Notes under the pieces: generated by a model
Seen by the model: the letters and a program-made list of their open reading frames with translations, nothing else
Databases searched by the model: none
What the model was told of the DNA's origin: nothing
Position numbers and translations under genes: made by a program
Shown here: piece after piece, positions 25,461 to 32,562 of the stretch
Layout of the letters: the number at the start of each line of letters is the position of its first letter
Numbering within the stretch: position 1 is the first letter of the stretch
DNA from: VRUE01 sp963727465
Lineage (GTDB): Bacteria; Actinomycetota; Thermoleophilia; Solirubrobacterales; 70-9
Length of the DNA stretch: 64,000 bases
Assembly: GCA_963727465.1 (NCBI GenBank)
Contig: CAVSGL010000004.1
Coordinates: 92,421 to 156,420, forward strand
Direction: 5' to 3'

Positions 25461-26607
25461 TCACGCGGCGAGGCACAGCTGAGGCTCGGCGGCGGCGAGC
25501 CGCTCCATCAGCTCGGCGAGCTTCTGGCGGGTGAAGTTCCACTCAAACGGCTCGGCGATCTCGTTGTAGCGGCGCTCGAACTCGTTGAGGGTGCGGGCGA
25601 GCTCGGCGGTGCTCTCGAAGTCGTTGGGGTCGAGCACCTTGCGTTGGATGATCGAGTGATAGATCTCGACCTGGTTGAGCCAGCTGGCGTGCACCGGCAG
25701 GTGGACGAGGACGAGGTTGCGCCAGCGGCCCTGGAGCCGGTCGATCGAGCGTTGGCCGCGATGGTCGGAGCCGTTGTCGACGACCCAGAACACGCGCCTC
25801 GCCGAGGCGTAGGGCTCCTTTGTCATCACCTGGTGGACGAGGCGATCGAAAGCCTCGATCCCGCCCTTGGGCTCCGAGCGCCCGATCACCCCACCGCGGC
25901 GCACGTCCCAGGCATCGAGGTAGGTGAGGGCGCCCATGCGCTCGTACTCGTGCTCGACCAGCCGGCCGTGGCTGCCCGGGCCCGGTGGAGCCGAGGGGTG
26001 GCACCGCCGCCTCGCCTGGATCGAGGGCTTCGCGTCGGCGCTGATGACCATGTCGCCGGGGTGGAGCAGCTTGCCCTCCCAGCGGCCCGCGTAGAGGTCG
26101 AGCACCCGGCCCGCCTTCTCGAGGAAGTCGGGGTCGCGGGGGAAGATCCAGGAGCGTTGCCGCCAGGGGCGGATCGCGTCCTCGGCGAGCCAGCGTCCGA
26201 TCGTCGAGGCCGAGGCCTCCGAGACGCCGCGCTCGACCACGAACCGGTGCAGCTCAGAGCGACTGAAGCGCGAGAGCGGGACGCCTTGGGCCTTGGGCAG
26301 CTCGCAGGCGACCGCCTTGACTTCGGCGACCTCCTCCGGGGGGAAAACGGCGCGGTCGCCCCGACCGCGCTCGATCCTCGAGCCCCTCGATGCCCTCATC
26401 GCGGAAGCGTCTTCGCCAGTCCCCGACCCGGTCGGCCGACATATCCACCCGCTCGGCGATCTCGCGGTTGGTGTGTCCCTCGGCGGCCAGAAGCACGAGC
26501 TTGGCGCGGACGACAACCCGGTAGGGCAACGTCAGGCTGGCCGCCCGCTGCTCGAGCTCGCCGCGAGCCTCGGTGTCGAGTTCGACTGCTGTGGCCACCC
26601 GTCCCAC
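25461..26607 (-). CDS. IS630-family transposase (two overlapping frames)
   Basis: The N-terminal frame (26607-26254) has the helix-turn-helix HTNREIAERVDMSADRVGDW; the C-terminal frame has the DDE domain: Asp in VISADAKPSI, Asp in FWVVDNGSDHRG and Glu in WLNQVEIYHSIIQRK. The switch occurs at a TTTTCCCCCC run near 26344 (minus strand); one fewer C joins GRPRRF to PPEEVAEVK in one frame. IS630 elements can use programmed frameshifting, so this run may be functional slippage rather than a mutation; a sequencing error is also possible. Full length about 370 residues. Confidence 0.82.
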
Positions 26608-26726
26608 GCCGTGGCATTCGTCAGTTGGCCCCTCACTCCTTCAACCCGATGGAACTTACGGCGGGGAGCACTTAGCGTGATCGGCCAGCGCCGTTCGGTG
26701 GTCACCCGGCCCTCGAGCCCGGTTGC

Positions 26727-27398
26727 TCACCTGTCGCCCGCTTCGAGGCGATCGAGGGCGGCACAGATCTCCGCCGGCTCGGAGCGGGTCGAGTAGTCCG
26801 GGTGAACGTCGATCCATTGGATCGCCAGATCCCGGTCGACGACCACCGTGGTCGGCATCGGGATGCCGGTGGTGCCGTCGGCGTTCACCTGCGCGAGGTC
26901 GAGACCAAGCTCCAGCTGCGCCTCGCGCGAATCCGCAACCGGCTCGGTGAGGACACCGAGTGCCCGAGCGATCGCGTTGCCGGGATCGGAGAGGACCTCG
27001 AACTCGAGGTCGTGCTTGTCGCGCATCGTCAGCGAACCGTCAGGCTTTTGCGGGCTGATCGCGATCAGCGGCACCTCGCGCTCGGCCAGTTGCGGCAGCA
27101 GGGCCTGCTGGTAGGTACGCAGGGCGATGTTGCAGTAGGGGCACCAGGCGCCGCGGTAGAGGACGAGCACCGTGAGCGGGGTGCCGACCGCAGCCGAGAG
27201 CGAGCGCGGCGCCTCGTCGGGGTCGAGCAGCTGGGCGTCCGGCAGGGTCGCCCCCGCCTCGGCCACCCCGTCGGGCAGCCCGGCCGCCCGCAGGGCAGCC
27301 TGTTCGCGGGCAAACGCCTCCATCCTCGGGTCCGCCGGTTCCTGCGCCGCGCGCCTTGCCATCTCGCCGACTTGGTCAGCAATCGTCACACCCGTCAT
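26727..27398 (-). CDS. Peroxiredoxin-like (AhpC/TSA-type) protein
   Basis: 223 residues, from ATG at 27398 (MTGVTIADQVGEMARRA), the first ATG after an N-terminal extension without features. The thioredoxin fold carries YRGAWCPYCNIALRTY at residues ~97-112, a CxxC active site in the family of peroxiredoxin-like proteins, followed by a long domain ending TTVVVDRDLAIQWIDVHPDY. Likely reduces peroxides or protein disulphides in the cytoplasm. It follows the sigma factor and zinc-finger genes in the same direction, so an oxidative-stress regulon controlled by that pair is plausible. Confidence 0.85.
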   Translation of the reverse strand: MTGVTIADQVGEMARRAAQEPADPRMEAFAREQAALRAAGLPDGVAEAGATLPDAQLLDPDEAPRSLSAAVGTPLTVLVLYRGAWCPYCNIALRTYQQALLPQLAEREVPLIAISPQKPDGSLTMRDKHDLEFEVLSDPGNAIARALGVLTEPVADSREAQLELGLDLAQVNADGTTGIPMPTTVVVDRDLAIQWIDVHPDYSTRSEPAEICAALDRLEAGDR

Positions 27399-27472
27399 CT
27401 GCACCGCCCTCGATTCGAGTTCGCGGGAATCCCCCGCCGTACGATTCGTTTGCGTCGCGACCAGGGCCCGTC

Positions 27473-27703
27473 TTACCCGGCGGCTTCGCGACCGCGCCGC
27501 ACCGCTGCCACCAGACCCTCGAAGTCCTCGGAGCAAGGGCCGCAGTCGCGCAGGTGCGCGGCGACGTCGGGGAACCGCTTCTCCGGGTCGCCGCCTGCCA
27601 GCAGCGTGTCGACGTAGGCGTCCAGCATCTCCAGCGCCTTGGCACAGCCGGGGTCCACCGGATCGGTGGCGAGGAAGCGTTCGAGGGCGTTGGGGTCGCT
27701 CAT
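27473..27703 (-). CDS. Small HxxxCxxC protein, putative anti-sigma/zinc-finger
   Basis: 76 residues from ATG 27703, which overlaps the sigma factor stop by one base. It is helical, with GCAKALEMLDAYVDTLL and the putative zinc motif HLRDCGPCSEDF near residue 49 (H-x3-C-x2-C) seen in ZAS-type anti-sigma factors. It lacks a membrane segment, so it would be a soluble, perhaps redox-sensitive (RsrA-like) anti-sigma factor; the downstream peroxiredoxin supports that idea. Short length limits certainty. Confidence 0.7.
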   Translation of the reverse strand: MSDPNALERFLATDPVDPGCAKALEMLDAYVDTLLAGGDPEKRFPDVAAHLRDCGPCSEDFEGLVAAVRRGREAAG

Positions 27704-28359
27704 CACGTGCGGGGCTCGGGACCCATGTATCCGTTAGCTGCCAGCTCCGCCCGCAACTTACGACGGGCGTCGAAAAGCGCCTTGTAGATCGCGTTGCGGT
27801 TGCTGTCGAGTTCGACCACGAGTACGTCGAGCGGCACCTCGTTGAGGACGATCGCCTCGAAGATCCGCCGCTGCCGGTCGCTCAGCACCTCGTCGACCGC
27901 CCGCCGCAGAGCGAGGATCATCTGCCGCCATTCGACCCCGCTGTCGGGGCCGAGACCGAAGCGCGCCGGGAGCCGGTCCCAGGCGTCGGGGTCGAGCCGG
28001 ACGCCGTCCCGCTGCCAGAAGTGGCGACCGATCTTGCTGGAGACCTCGAGGATCGCGAACTTCGAGGCCCAGGTGGTGAACCGGCTTTCGCCGCGGAAGC
28101 CGTCGACCTTGGCCAGCACTGCGACCAGCGCATCGGAGGCGGCCTGCTCGGCGATGTCGTCGAGCTCGGAGCCACCAAAGGGGAGCATGCCGGCACGGCG
28201 GTTGACCTCGCCGCGGGCGACGCCGAGCAGCCTCGCGCGCAGCCGCGCGACCGCCGCCTCGCGCCGCTCGCCCCGCAGCGCCCGCAGCCACGCCGCCGAC
28301 TCCTCGTCGAGGTCAGAGCCGCCGGCTGACTGAGGGACGGCCGGCGGGCAGCGGGTCAT
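27703..28359 (-). CDS. Sigma-70-type RNA polymerase sigma factor
   Basis: 218 residues from ATG 28359. Region 2 shows DIAEQAASDALVAVLAKVDGF and ESRFTTWASKFAILEVSSKIG, which has the FxTWxxxIAxxx core; region 4 has LSDRQRRIFEAIVLNEVPLD and VVELDSNRNAIYKALFDARRKL as HTH. It is divergent from typical ECFs (long linker with FWQRDGVRLDPDAWDRL) and belongs with stress-type sigma factors paired with small zinc proteins. It is the first gene of an operon with the putative anti-sigma factor and a peroxiredoxin. Upstream lies repeat R5 (28467). Confidence 0.85.
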   Translation of the reverse strand: MTRCPPAVPQSAGGSDLDEESAAWLRALRGERREAAVARLRARLLGVARGEVNRRAGMLPFGGSELDDIAEQAASDALVAVLAKVDGFRGESRFTTWASKFAILEVSSKIGRHFWQRDGVRLDPDAWDRLPARFGLGPDSGVEWRQMILALRRAVDEVLSDRQRRIFEAIVLNEVPLDVLVVELDSNRNAIYKALFDARRKLRAELAANGYMGPEPRT

Positions 28360-28466
28360 CGGCCGATCGTATAGAGCCGGTGTCGTCGGTCCACGCGGGC
28401 CTTCTCGGCCCCGTGGGGTGCATGGGTCCGGGTGGACTCCTGTGGCTCGGCATTCATACAGCAGGC

Positions 28467-28511
28467 CGAACCAGATAGCTCGGATCGCCGCCGAGCCGGT
28501 CTCGCTGGCGC
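28467..28511 (+). repeat. Intergenic repeat, copy R5 (partial)
   Basis: CGAACCAGATAGCTCGGATC followed by CGAGCCGGTCTCGCTGGCGC matches the right half of copies R2 and R3 (29112, 30561). The left, tRNA-like half is missing. Confidence 0.55.
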
Positions 28512-28535
28512 GGTAGCGCGCTTCGGCGCTCGACC

Positions 28536-28880
28536 TCAAGCGGCGGCCGAACCCCGGCCCTTCTCGACCAAACCAAGCGGCACAACATCGTCGTCGAAGA
28601 CGGCGTTGACCTCGATGTGGCCGCCGAGGGCGCCCACGTAGTCGGCGAGCGTGCGCAGATAGAGATTCTCCGTGTGCTCGATCCTGGAGACGTTGGCCTG
28701 GGTCATGCCCATCACCTGAGCCAACTGGGTCTGCGTCTTGCCGACCTGCTCTCGCAGCTCCGCCAGGCGAACCGCAGCAACGATCGCCTGCTTACGCGCG
28801 TCGATCTCAGCGGCGGCGCCGGGACGCTCTCTGACCTCCTTGCTCAGCTCGCTGAACGGCTTTTTCTACATCTTTTTCAT
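28536..28880 (-). pseudogene. XRE-family antitoxin with early stop
   Basis: The frame encodes RKQAIVAAVRLAELREQVGK, then QTQLAQVMGMTQANVSRIEH, a cro/CI helix-turn-helix, and a C-terminal sheet GGHIEVNAVFDDD, as in HigA-like antitoxins. From the natural ATG at 28880 the fifth codon is TAG (28868-28866), after which the frame stays open to 28536. So either the gene is inactive or translation restarts, e.g. at ATG/GTG near 28724, giving a 62-residue fragment beginning at the recognition region. The 44-codon ORF upstream may be a toxin remnant. Confidence 0.6.
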
Positions 28881-28910
28881 CTTGATGCTCCTCTGGATGA
28901 AGGCACGCAC

Positions 28911-29045
28911 CTACCCTTCTCTCTCTCCGTCGGCGGGCAGAAACGGCCCGTGCGCGGCCTCCAGGGCTGCGACCTCCTCCTCGGTGGCCTCGCGCTCGTC
29001 CTCGCCGAGCATCGCTTCCCATGGCGTGTCGCTACCGACAATCAT
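28911..29045 (-). CDS. Short ORF upstream of XRE antitoxin
   Basis: 44 residues (MIVGSDTPWEAMLGEDEREA, then an acidic tail). It precedes the antitoxin pseudogene by 30 bp on the same strand. Nothing in it resembles a known toxin; it may be an intact small protein or a worn remnant. Acidic composition and position are the only clues. Confidence 0.35.
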   Translation of the reverse strand: MIVGSDTPWEAMLGEDEREATEEEVAALEAAHGPFLPADGEREG

Positions 29046-29111
29046 CGGCAGGGATGATCACAACGCGCAGTCAAAACACCTCTACGCCGCTACGCACAGC
29101 GTCCTCTCGCC

Positions 29112-29209
29112 GGTTCGACCACCGTCAAGCAGGCGTGCCCAAATACCCCCACCGAGACATAACTCGAACCACGTAGCGCGGGTCGAAGCCGATCCGGTTT
29201 CGCTGGCGC
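29112..29209 (+). repeat. tRNA-Glu-like intergenic repeat, copy R2
   Basis: Left half GGTTCGACCACCGTCAAGC...CCCAAATACCCCC is nearly identical to the sequence leading into the tRNA-Glu fragment at 31473; the right half (ACCGAGACATAACTCGAACC and GC-rich tail) is shared with R1, R3 and R5. Lies before the ATPase gene at 29278. Confidence 0.75.
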
Positions 29210-29277
29210 ACGCACGAACTGATCTATCGTCAGGCTCTTTCTGAGCTGATGTCAGATACAATCTGGGCGATTATCAG

Positions 29278-30549
29278 ATGACTGCGCTCTACCCCAGGCA
29301 TATCAAGGCCGGACTGGACGCCGCGCTCGACGACACTCCCGTCGTCATCGTCGTCGGCCCCCGGCAGGCCGGCAAGAGCACGCTCGCCTCTGCCGTCGCC
29401 GACGAGCGCGGAGCCCGCTACGTGACCCTCGACGACGATGGGCCTCGCCAGGCGGCGAACGACGACCCGACCGGGTTCGTCGAGAACGCGGCGCTCCCAT
29501 TTTGCATCGACGAGTTCCAGAAGGCGCCGGGCCTGCTGCCGGCGATCAAGGCTCGGGTGGATCGCGCCCGGGCCGGAGGGAAACGCCCGGCCGGGATGTT
29601 CATGCTCACCGGCTCGGCCAACGTCTGGGCAACCCTTCGCATCTCCGAGTCCCTGGTGGGCCGGGCGGAGCGGGTGGCTCTGTGGCCGCTCTCACAGGGC
29701 GAGCTCCGCGGCCGGCGCGAGACCTTCATCGACGACCTCTTCGCCGGGCGCGTGGCCCAGGTCGTCGATGCGCCGGTGGGGCGCCCGGCTATCGCATCAG
29801 CGCTCAGTGCAGGCGGGTACCCCGAGGCCGTGGCTCGTGGGGACGCCCAGAGGCGAAGCCGATGGTTCGAGGAGTACGTCGCGATGACGCTGGAGCGCGA
29901 CGTACGCGACCTGACCCGCAAGGCACAACAGCTCGATGAGCTCCCAACGCTGCTCCAGCTGGCCGCGACGCGCATCTCGGGCCTGCTCTCCCCCACCGGG
30001 ATCGCCCGCGACGCGGGGATGAGCCGCCCGACGGTGCAACGCTACCTCGCACTGCTCGAGCAGCTGTTCCTGTTGATCCGCGCCAGGGCATGGAGTCGGA
30101 ATATCGGCCAGCGCCTGATCAAGGCTCCGAAGATCTGGCTTCCCGACACCGGCCTGGCCTGTCAACTGCTCGACTACGACCAGACCCGGATCGAGACAGA
30201 CGAGACGGCTCTCGCCGGTGCCCTGTTCGAGAACTTCGTCGCGATGGAGCTCGTCAAGCAGGCGACGTGGGCCGAGGCCAACGTCCGCATCCACCACCTG
30301 CGGACCGCGGGCGGGCGGGAGGTCGACATGTTGATCGAGCGAGGAGACGGCGCGGTATGTGGAGTTGAGGTCAAGCTGGGGGCAACCGCACGCTCCCACG
30401 ATTTCGGCGCGCTCCGGCACCTGCAAGACAAGCTTGGCCCGCGGTTCAAACTGGGAGCGGTCGTGCATACCGGCGCCGAGACGCTGCCCTTCGGACCCAA
30501 CCTATGGGCGCTGCCGGTGTCGGCCCTGTGGACGCCAGCCGACGAATAG
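29278..30549 (+). CDS. AAA-type ATPase with DUF4143 domain
   Basis: 423 residues. Walker A is VVGPRQAGKST at ~26-36, Walker B-like PFCIDEFQKAPGLL follows at ~78, and the sensor/arginine region is FMLTGSANVW. The second half is DUF4143-like (GGYPEAVARGDAQRRSRWFE, then VERDVRDL-type and YLALLEQLFLLIRARAWSRN), ending with a restriction-endonuclease-like fold: VDMLIERGDGAVCGVEVKLG, a D-x(n)-ExK arrangement. These ATPases are widespread, accessory and poorly understood, often near toxin-antitoxin or defence genes. It is a single-gene module bounded by repeats R2 and R3, suggesting it was acquired as a cassette. Confidence 0.87.
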   Translation: MTALYPRHIKAGLDAALDDTPVVIVVGPRQAGKSTLASAVADERGARYVTLDDDGPRQAANDDPTGFVENAALPFCIDEFQKAPGLLPAIKARVDRARAGGKRPAGMFMLTGSANVWATLRISESLVGRAERVALWPLSQGELRGRRETFIDDLFAGRVAQVVDAPVGRPAIASALSAGGYPEAVARGDAQRRSRWFEEYVAMTLERDVRDLTRKAQQLDELPTLLQLAATRISGLLSPTGIARDAGMSRPTVQRYLALLEQLFLLIRARAWSRNIGQRLIKAPKIWLPDTGLACQLLDYDQTRIETDETALAGALFENFVAMELVKQATWAEANVRIHHLRTAGGREVDMLIERGDGAVCGVEVKLGATARSHDFGALRHLQDKLGPRFKLGAVVHTGAETLPFGPNLWALPVSALWTPADE

Positions 30550-30560
30550 GTCGCGGAGCG

Positions 30561-30648
30561 GGTTCGACCATCCGCGCGAGCAGTACCCCCACCGAGACAT
30601 AACTCGAACCACACAGCGCGGGTCGACGCCGAGCCGGTTTCGCTTGCC
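30561..30648 (+). repeat. tRNA-Glu-like intergenic repeat, copy R3
   Basis: GGTTCGACCATCCGCGCGAG then TACCCCCACCGAGACATAAC, TCGAACCAC and the GC-rich tail ending CGAGCCGGTTTCGCTTGCC. Same family as R1, R2 and R5; sits between the DUF4143 ATPase and the hicBA pair. Confidence 0.75.
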
Positions 30649-30766
30649 CATCACGCGGGCCGCTGAATCCGTGGGGTAGCTTGAATCACGTTTATCGGCT
30701 CTCTCCCGGACGCGATGCGGGAGCGATGTTTCGTCATTGGACCTGCCCACGCGCTACGGTTTCTGC

Positions 30767-30997
30767 ATGGCGGTATCGGTCAACTTCACGATCTCCTTCG
30801 ACAGCCCCGACGCGGACGGCTGGATCGTCGCGCGCATCCTCGAGGTTCCCGGCGCAATGAGCCAGGGCCGCACCCGCGAGGAAGCCAAGGAGAACGTGCT
30901 CGATGCGCTGCGCACGGTGCTTACGCCCGATGAGGAGCTGGCCGGAGAGACACCCCCGGCCGACCACGAGCACCTTCGCTTTGTCGCCGCGGCGTGA
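30767..30997 (+). CDS. hicB: HicB-family antitoxin
   Basis: 76 residues from ATG 30767; an in-frame GTG/ATG upstream to 30737 has no evident ribosome-binding site. The partial RNase H-like fold of HicB is visible: FTISFDSPDADGWIVARILE, then GAMSQGRTREEAKENVLDAL. It lacks the C-terminal DNA-binding helix of long HicB forms. It overlaps the HicA toxin start (GTGA at 30994), so it is translated first, as in HicBA-ordered modules. Acts by binding and neutralising HicA. Confidence 0.85.
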   Translation: MAVSVNFTISFDSPDADGWIVARILEVPGAMSQGRTREEAKENVLDALRTVLTPDEELAGETPPADHEHLRFVAAA

Positions 30998-31185
30998 AGC
31001 GCCGCGACCTTGAGCGCCACCTCCGCAGCCATGGCTGCCGCGAAGTCGGTGGATCAAAGCACGCGAAGTGGCGCGGGCCACAGGGACAGGTCTCGGCTCT
31101 GCCGCGCCACAAAGAGATCGGGCCTGGACTCACACGATCGATCTGCCGACAGCTTGGCGTCCCCCATCCGCCGAATCCCCGATGA
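30994..31185 (+). CDS. hicA: HicA-family mRNA interferase toxin
   Basis: 63 residues, start GTG overlapping hicB. The double-stranded RNA-binding-like fold is marked by KRRDLERHLRSHGCREVGGS and the catalytic His in SKHAKWRGPQGQVSALPRH, plus a C-terminal EIGPGLTRSICRQLGV. HicA degrades mRNA in the cytoplasm when HicB is limiting. It is followed by a short ORF overlapping its stop, an uncommon third gene for this module. Sits in a cassette bounded by repeats R3 and R4. Confidence 0.88.
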   Translation: MKRRDLERHLRSHGCREVGGSKHAKWRGPQGQVSALPRHKEIGPGLTRSICRQLGVPHPPNPR

Positions 31186-31418
31186 GCAACACTGAGCCTC
31201 CACACTTCGGGATCGGTCAGGCGGTCCTGGTTGACGAGGGCCTCCCCGGCAGCGTGACGGCCGTGAGACAAGGAACCGCTCCCGGCGTCTTGGGCCTACC
31301 TCCGTTCGACACCTGGCTCTACGTCGTCAAGCCCAAAGCCGGCGGCGCCGATCAGATCGACGTCCCGGAGTACAACTTGGTTGCCCAGGAGAATCGAAGC
31401 GAATCTTCAGCGACTTGA
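31182..31418 (+). CDS. Small protein coupled to hicA
   Basis: 78 residues from ATG 31182 overlapping the hicA stop (ATGA). It reads MSNTEPPHFGIGQAVLVDEGL then SVTAVRQG and FDTWLYVVKPKAGGADQIDV, a short beta barrel pattern like an SH3- or KOW-type domain. I do not know a function. Translational coupling suggests co-expression with HicA, e.g. as an accessory or as an unrelated passenger gene. Confidence 0.5.
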   Translation: MSNTEPPHFGIGQAVLVDEGLPGSVTAVRQGTAPGVLGLPPFDTWLYVVKPKAGGADQIDVPEYNLVAQENRSESSAT

Positions 31419-31472
31419 CGTAGCTATCCACCCGTCGCCGAGGCCTTCAATCCATGCCCCTTCCCCGGTTTT

Positions 31473-31504
31473 GGTTCGACTACCGTCAAGCGGCCGTGCC
31501 CAAA
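31473..31504 (+). repeat. Left flank of tRNA-Glu fragment, copy R4
   Basis: GGTTCGACTACCGTCAAGCG then GCCGTGCCCAAA matches copy R2 (29112) apart from a few bases and runs directly into the tRNA-Glu fragment. Confidence 0.7.
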
Positions 31505-31580
31505 TACCCCTACGGGGATTCGAACCCGGTTTCCGGACTGAGAATCGGAAGTCTCCGAACTAGGACATCGGATACCGCTG
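31505..31580 (-). pseudogene. tRNA-Glu 3'-half remnant, candidate attachment-site relic
   Basis: Plus-strand CTACGGGGATTCGAACCC and GGTTTCCGGACTGAGAATC reproduce the T arm and anticodon region of tRNA-Glu(CUC) at 43681-43753 with single-base losses. The remainder (D arm, acceptor 5' strand) does not pair, so it is not functional. As the end of a tRNA repeated some 12 kb away, it looks like the att copy left by integration of the island that follows. Confidence 0.7.
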
Positions 31581-31589
31581 GGTCCCCTG

Positions 31590-31946
31590 TCAGGCGGCTT
31601 CACGCTGAGCTGGTTGGGCCTCCAGCCCATGCACGACAACCGCGGGGCCAGCCTCTGCCTCCGGAATGAGGTGGTACTGCAGGCGATACCCGAGGACGTG
31701 CGCGTAGCGGTCAAGCGTCGATATGCGAGCGTCAGTAGCCGAGGTCTCAAGCCGGGCGATACTCGACTGCGAGCTGTTCATCGCCGCCGCGACGGCGGTC
31801 TGGGACTGCTCGCCCTCGCGCCGACGCTCGGCCAGCGCTCCGAGGAGCTTGCGGCGTCGTTCAGCGGCTTCGACCATCGCCGGGAAGTCGGGGGTGCGAG
31901 CCGTTCGCTCGTCAACCAGCTCATCGAGAAAGTCACGGTCGGTCAC
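31590..31946 (-). CDS. XRE-family HTH antitoxin (HigA-like)
   Basis: 118 residues. The helix-turn-helix is QSQTAVAAAMNSSQSSIARLE near residues 47-68, preceded by an acidic N-terminal helix FLDELVDERTARTPDFPAMV. Downstream, TLDRYAHVLGYRLQYHLIP is the dimerisation part. It follows the RelE-like toxin gene on the same strand (63 bp gap), the toxin-first order of HigBA. It would bind the operon promoter and neutralise the toxin. The gap 31947-32009 is AT-rich and could hold an internal promoter. Confidence 0.82.
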   Translation of the reverse strand: MTDRDFLDELVDERTARTPDFPAMVEAAERRRKLLGALAERRREGEQSQTAVAAAMNSSQSSIARLETSATDARISTLDRYAHVLGYRLQYHLIPEAEAGPAVVVHGLEAQPAQREAA

Positions 31947-32009
31947 TGCATCCTCCTTTCGCTATACCGAAGGTAGCATCTCAAAGTCAATATCTCAAAC
32001 TGAATATGA

Positions 32010-32351
32010 TCATTCGCCTCGCTGCTGCCAATCGCGCAGCCTTCGCTTTGCCAAGCGAATCGCCTCCGGGGGCGTCTTCTGCCTCTTCTTCTTCAGAGCC
32101 TCCAGCGAGAGAAACACCTGCTTGCGCCTGCCCTGCGGCGCAAACAGGATCCTGTAGATGACGCCCTTGCCGTCGGCACGCACCTCATAGATCTCGCCAT
32201 CGAGATGCCGCGCCGCCTTGAGGCCTTGCTGACGCACTTCCTTCATCGCGGCAATCACAGAAGCAAGGTCTTCGTCGTCCAACCGATCGAGAAACTGCTT
32301 GATGGGACGACGACCGGAAGCCGTCCTGTAATCCCGCCAGCGGTGGCTGAC
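32010..32351 (-). CDS. RelE/HigB-like toxin
   Basis: About 113 residues from GTG 32351; in-frame codons extend to 32423 but homologs of this kind begin near the sequence SHRWRDYRTASGRRPIKQFL. The fold is recognisable from FLDRLDDEDLASVIAAMKE, LDGEIYEVRADGKGVIYRI and VFLSLEALKKKRQKTPPEA, the ribosome-dependent mRNA endonuclease type. Together with the downstream HTH gene it forms a type II toxin-antitoxin pair at the left end of the tRNA-Glu island, presumably a stabilisation module. Confidence 0.82.
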   Translation of the reverse strand, partial: VSHRWRDYRTASGRRPIKQFLDRLDDEDLASVIAAMKEVRQQGLKAARHLDGEIYEVRADGKGVIYRILFAPQGRRKQVFLSLEALKKKRQKTPPEAIRLAKRRLRDWQQRGE

Positions 32352-32562
32352 GGTGCGCCGAGGCGACGAGCCAACGCTCGCCCCGCGTGTCCCTTCTCCC
32401 TTTCTGCCGCCACGCCCACTCATCTGGCCGACTGTATCCAGGGTCTCCGTCGAGACCAGGAGCCATCCGCCACCTGCAATGAGATAGAAGCCTTATTCCG
32501 ATAACAACAGGGGCACAAATGGGAACGATGGGTGCTGGCTTTCCACTGACAGGGACCGCAAG

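Larger units (their letters stand above)
25339..26672 (-). mobile_element. IS630-family insertion sequence
   Basis: Terminal inverted repeats GCTCCCCGCCGTAAGTTCC (25341-25359) and its complement (26651-26669) bound the element, flanked by TA at 25337-25338 and 26673-26674, the TA target duplication typical of IS630/Tc1. It carries one transposase in two frames. Confidence 0.88.

Noticed and set aside
31505..31580. Second functional tRNA-Glu gene
   Set aside because: The acceptor 5' strand and D arm do not pair, and the T stem has a mismatch; only the 3' half of tRNA-Glu is kept.
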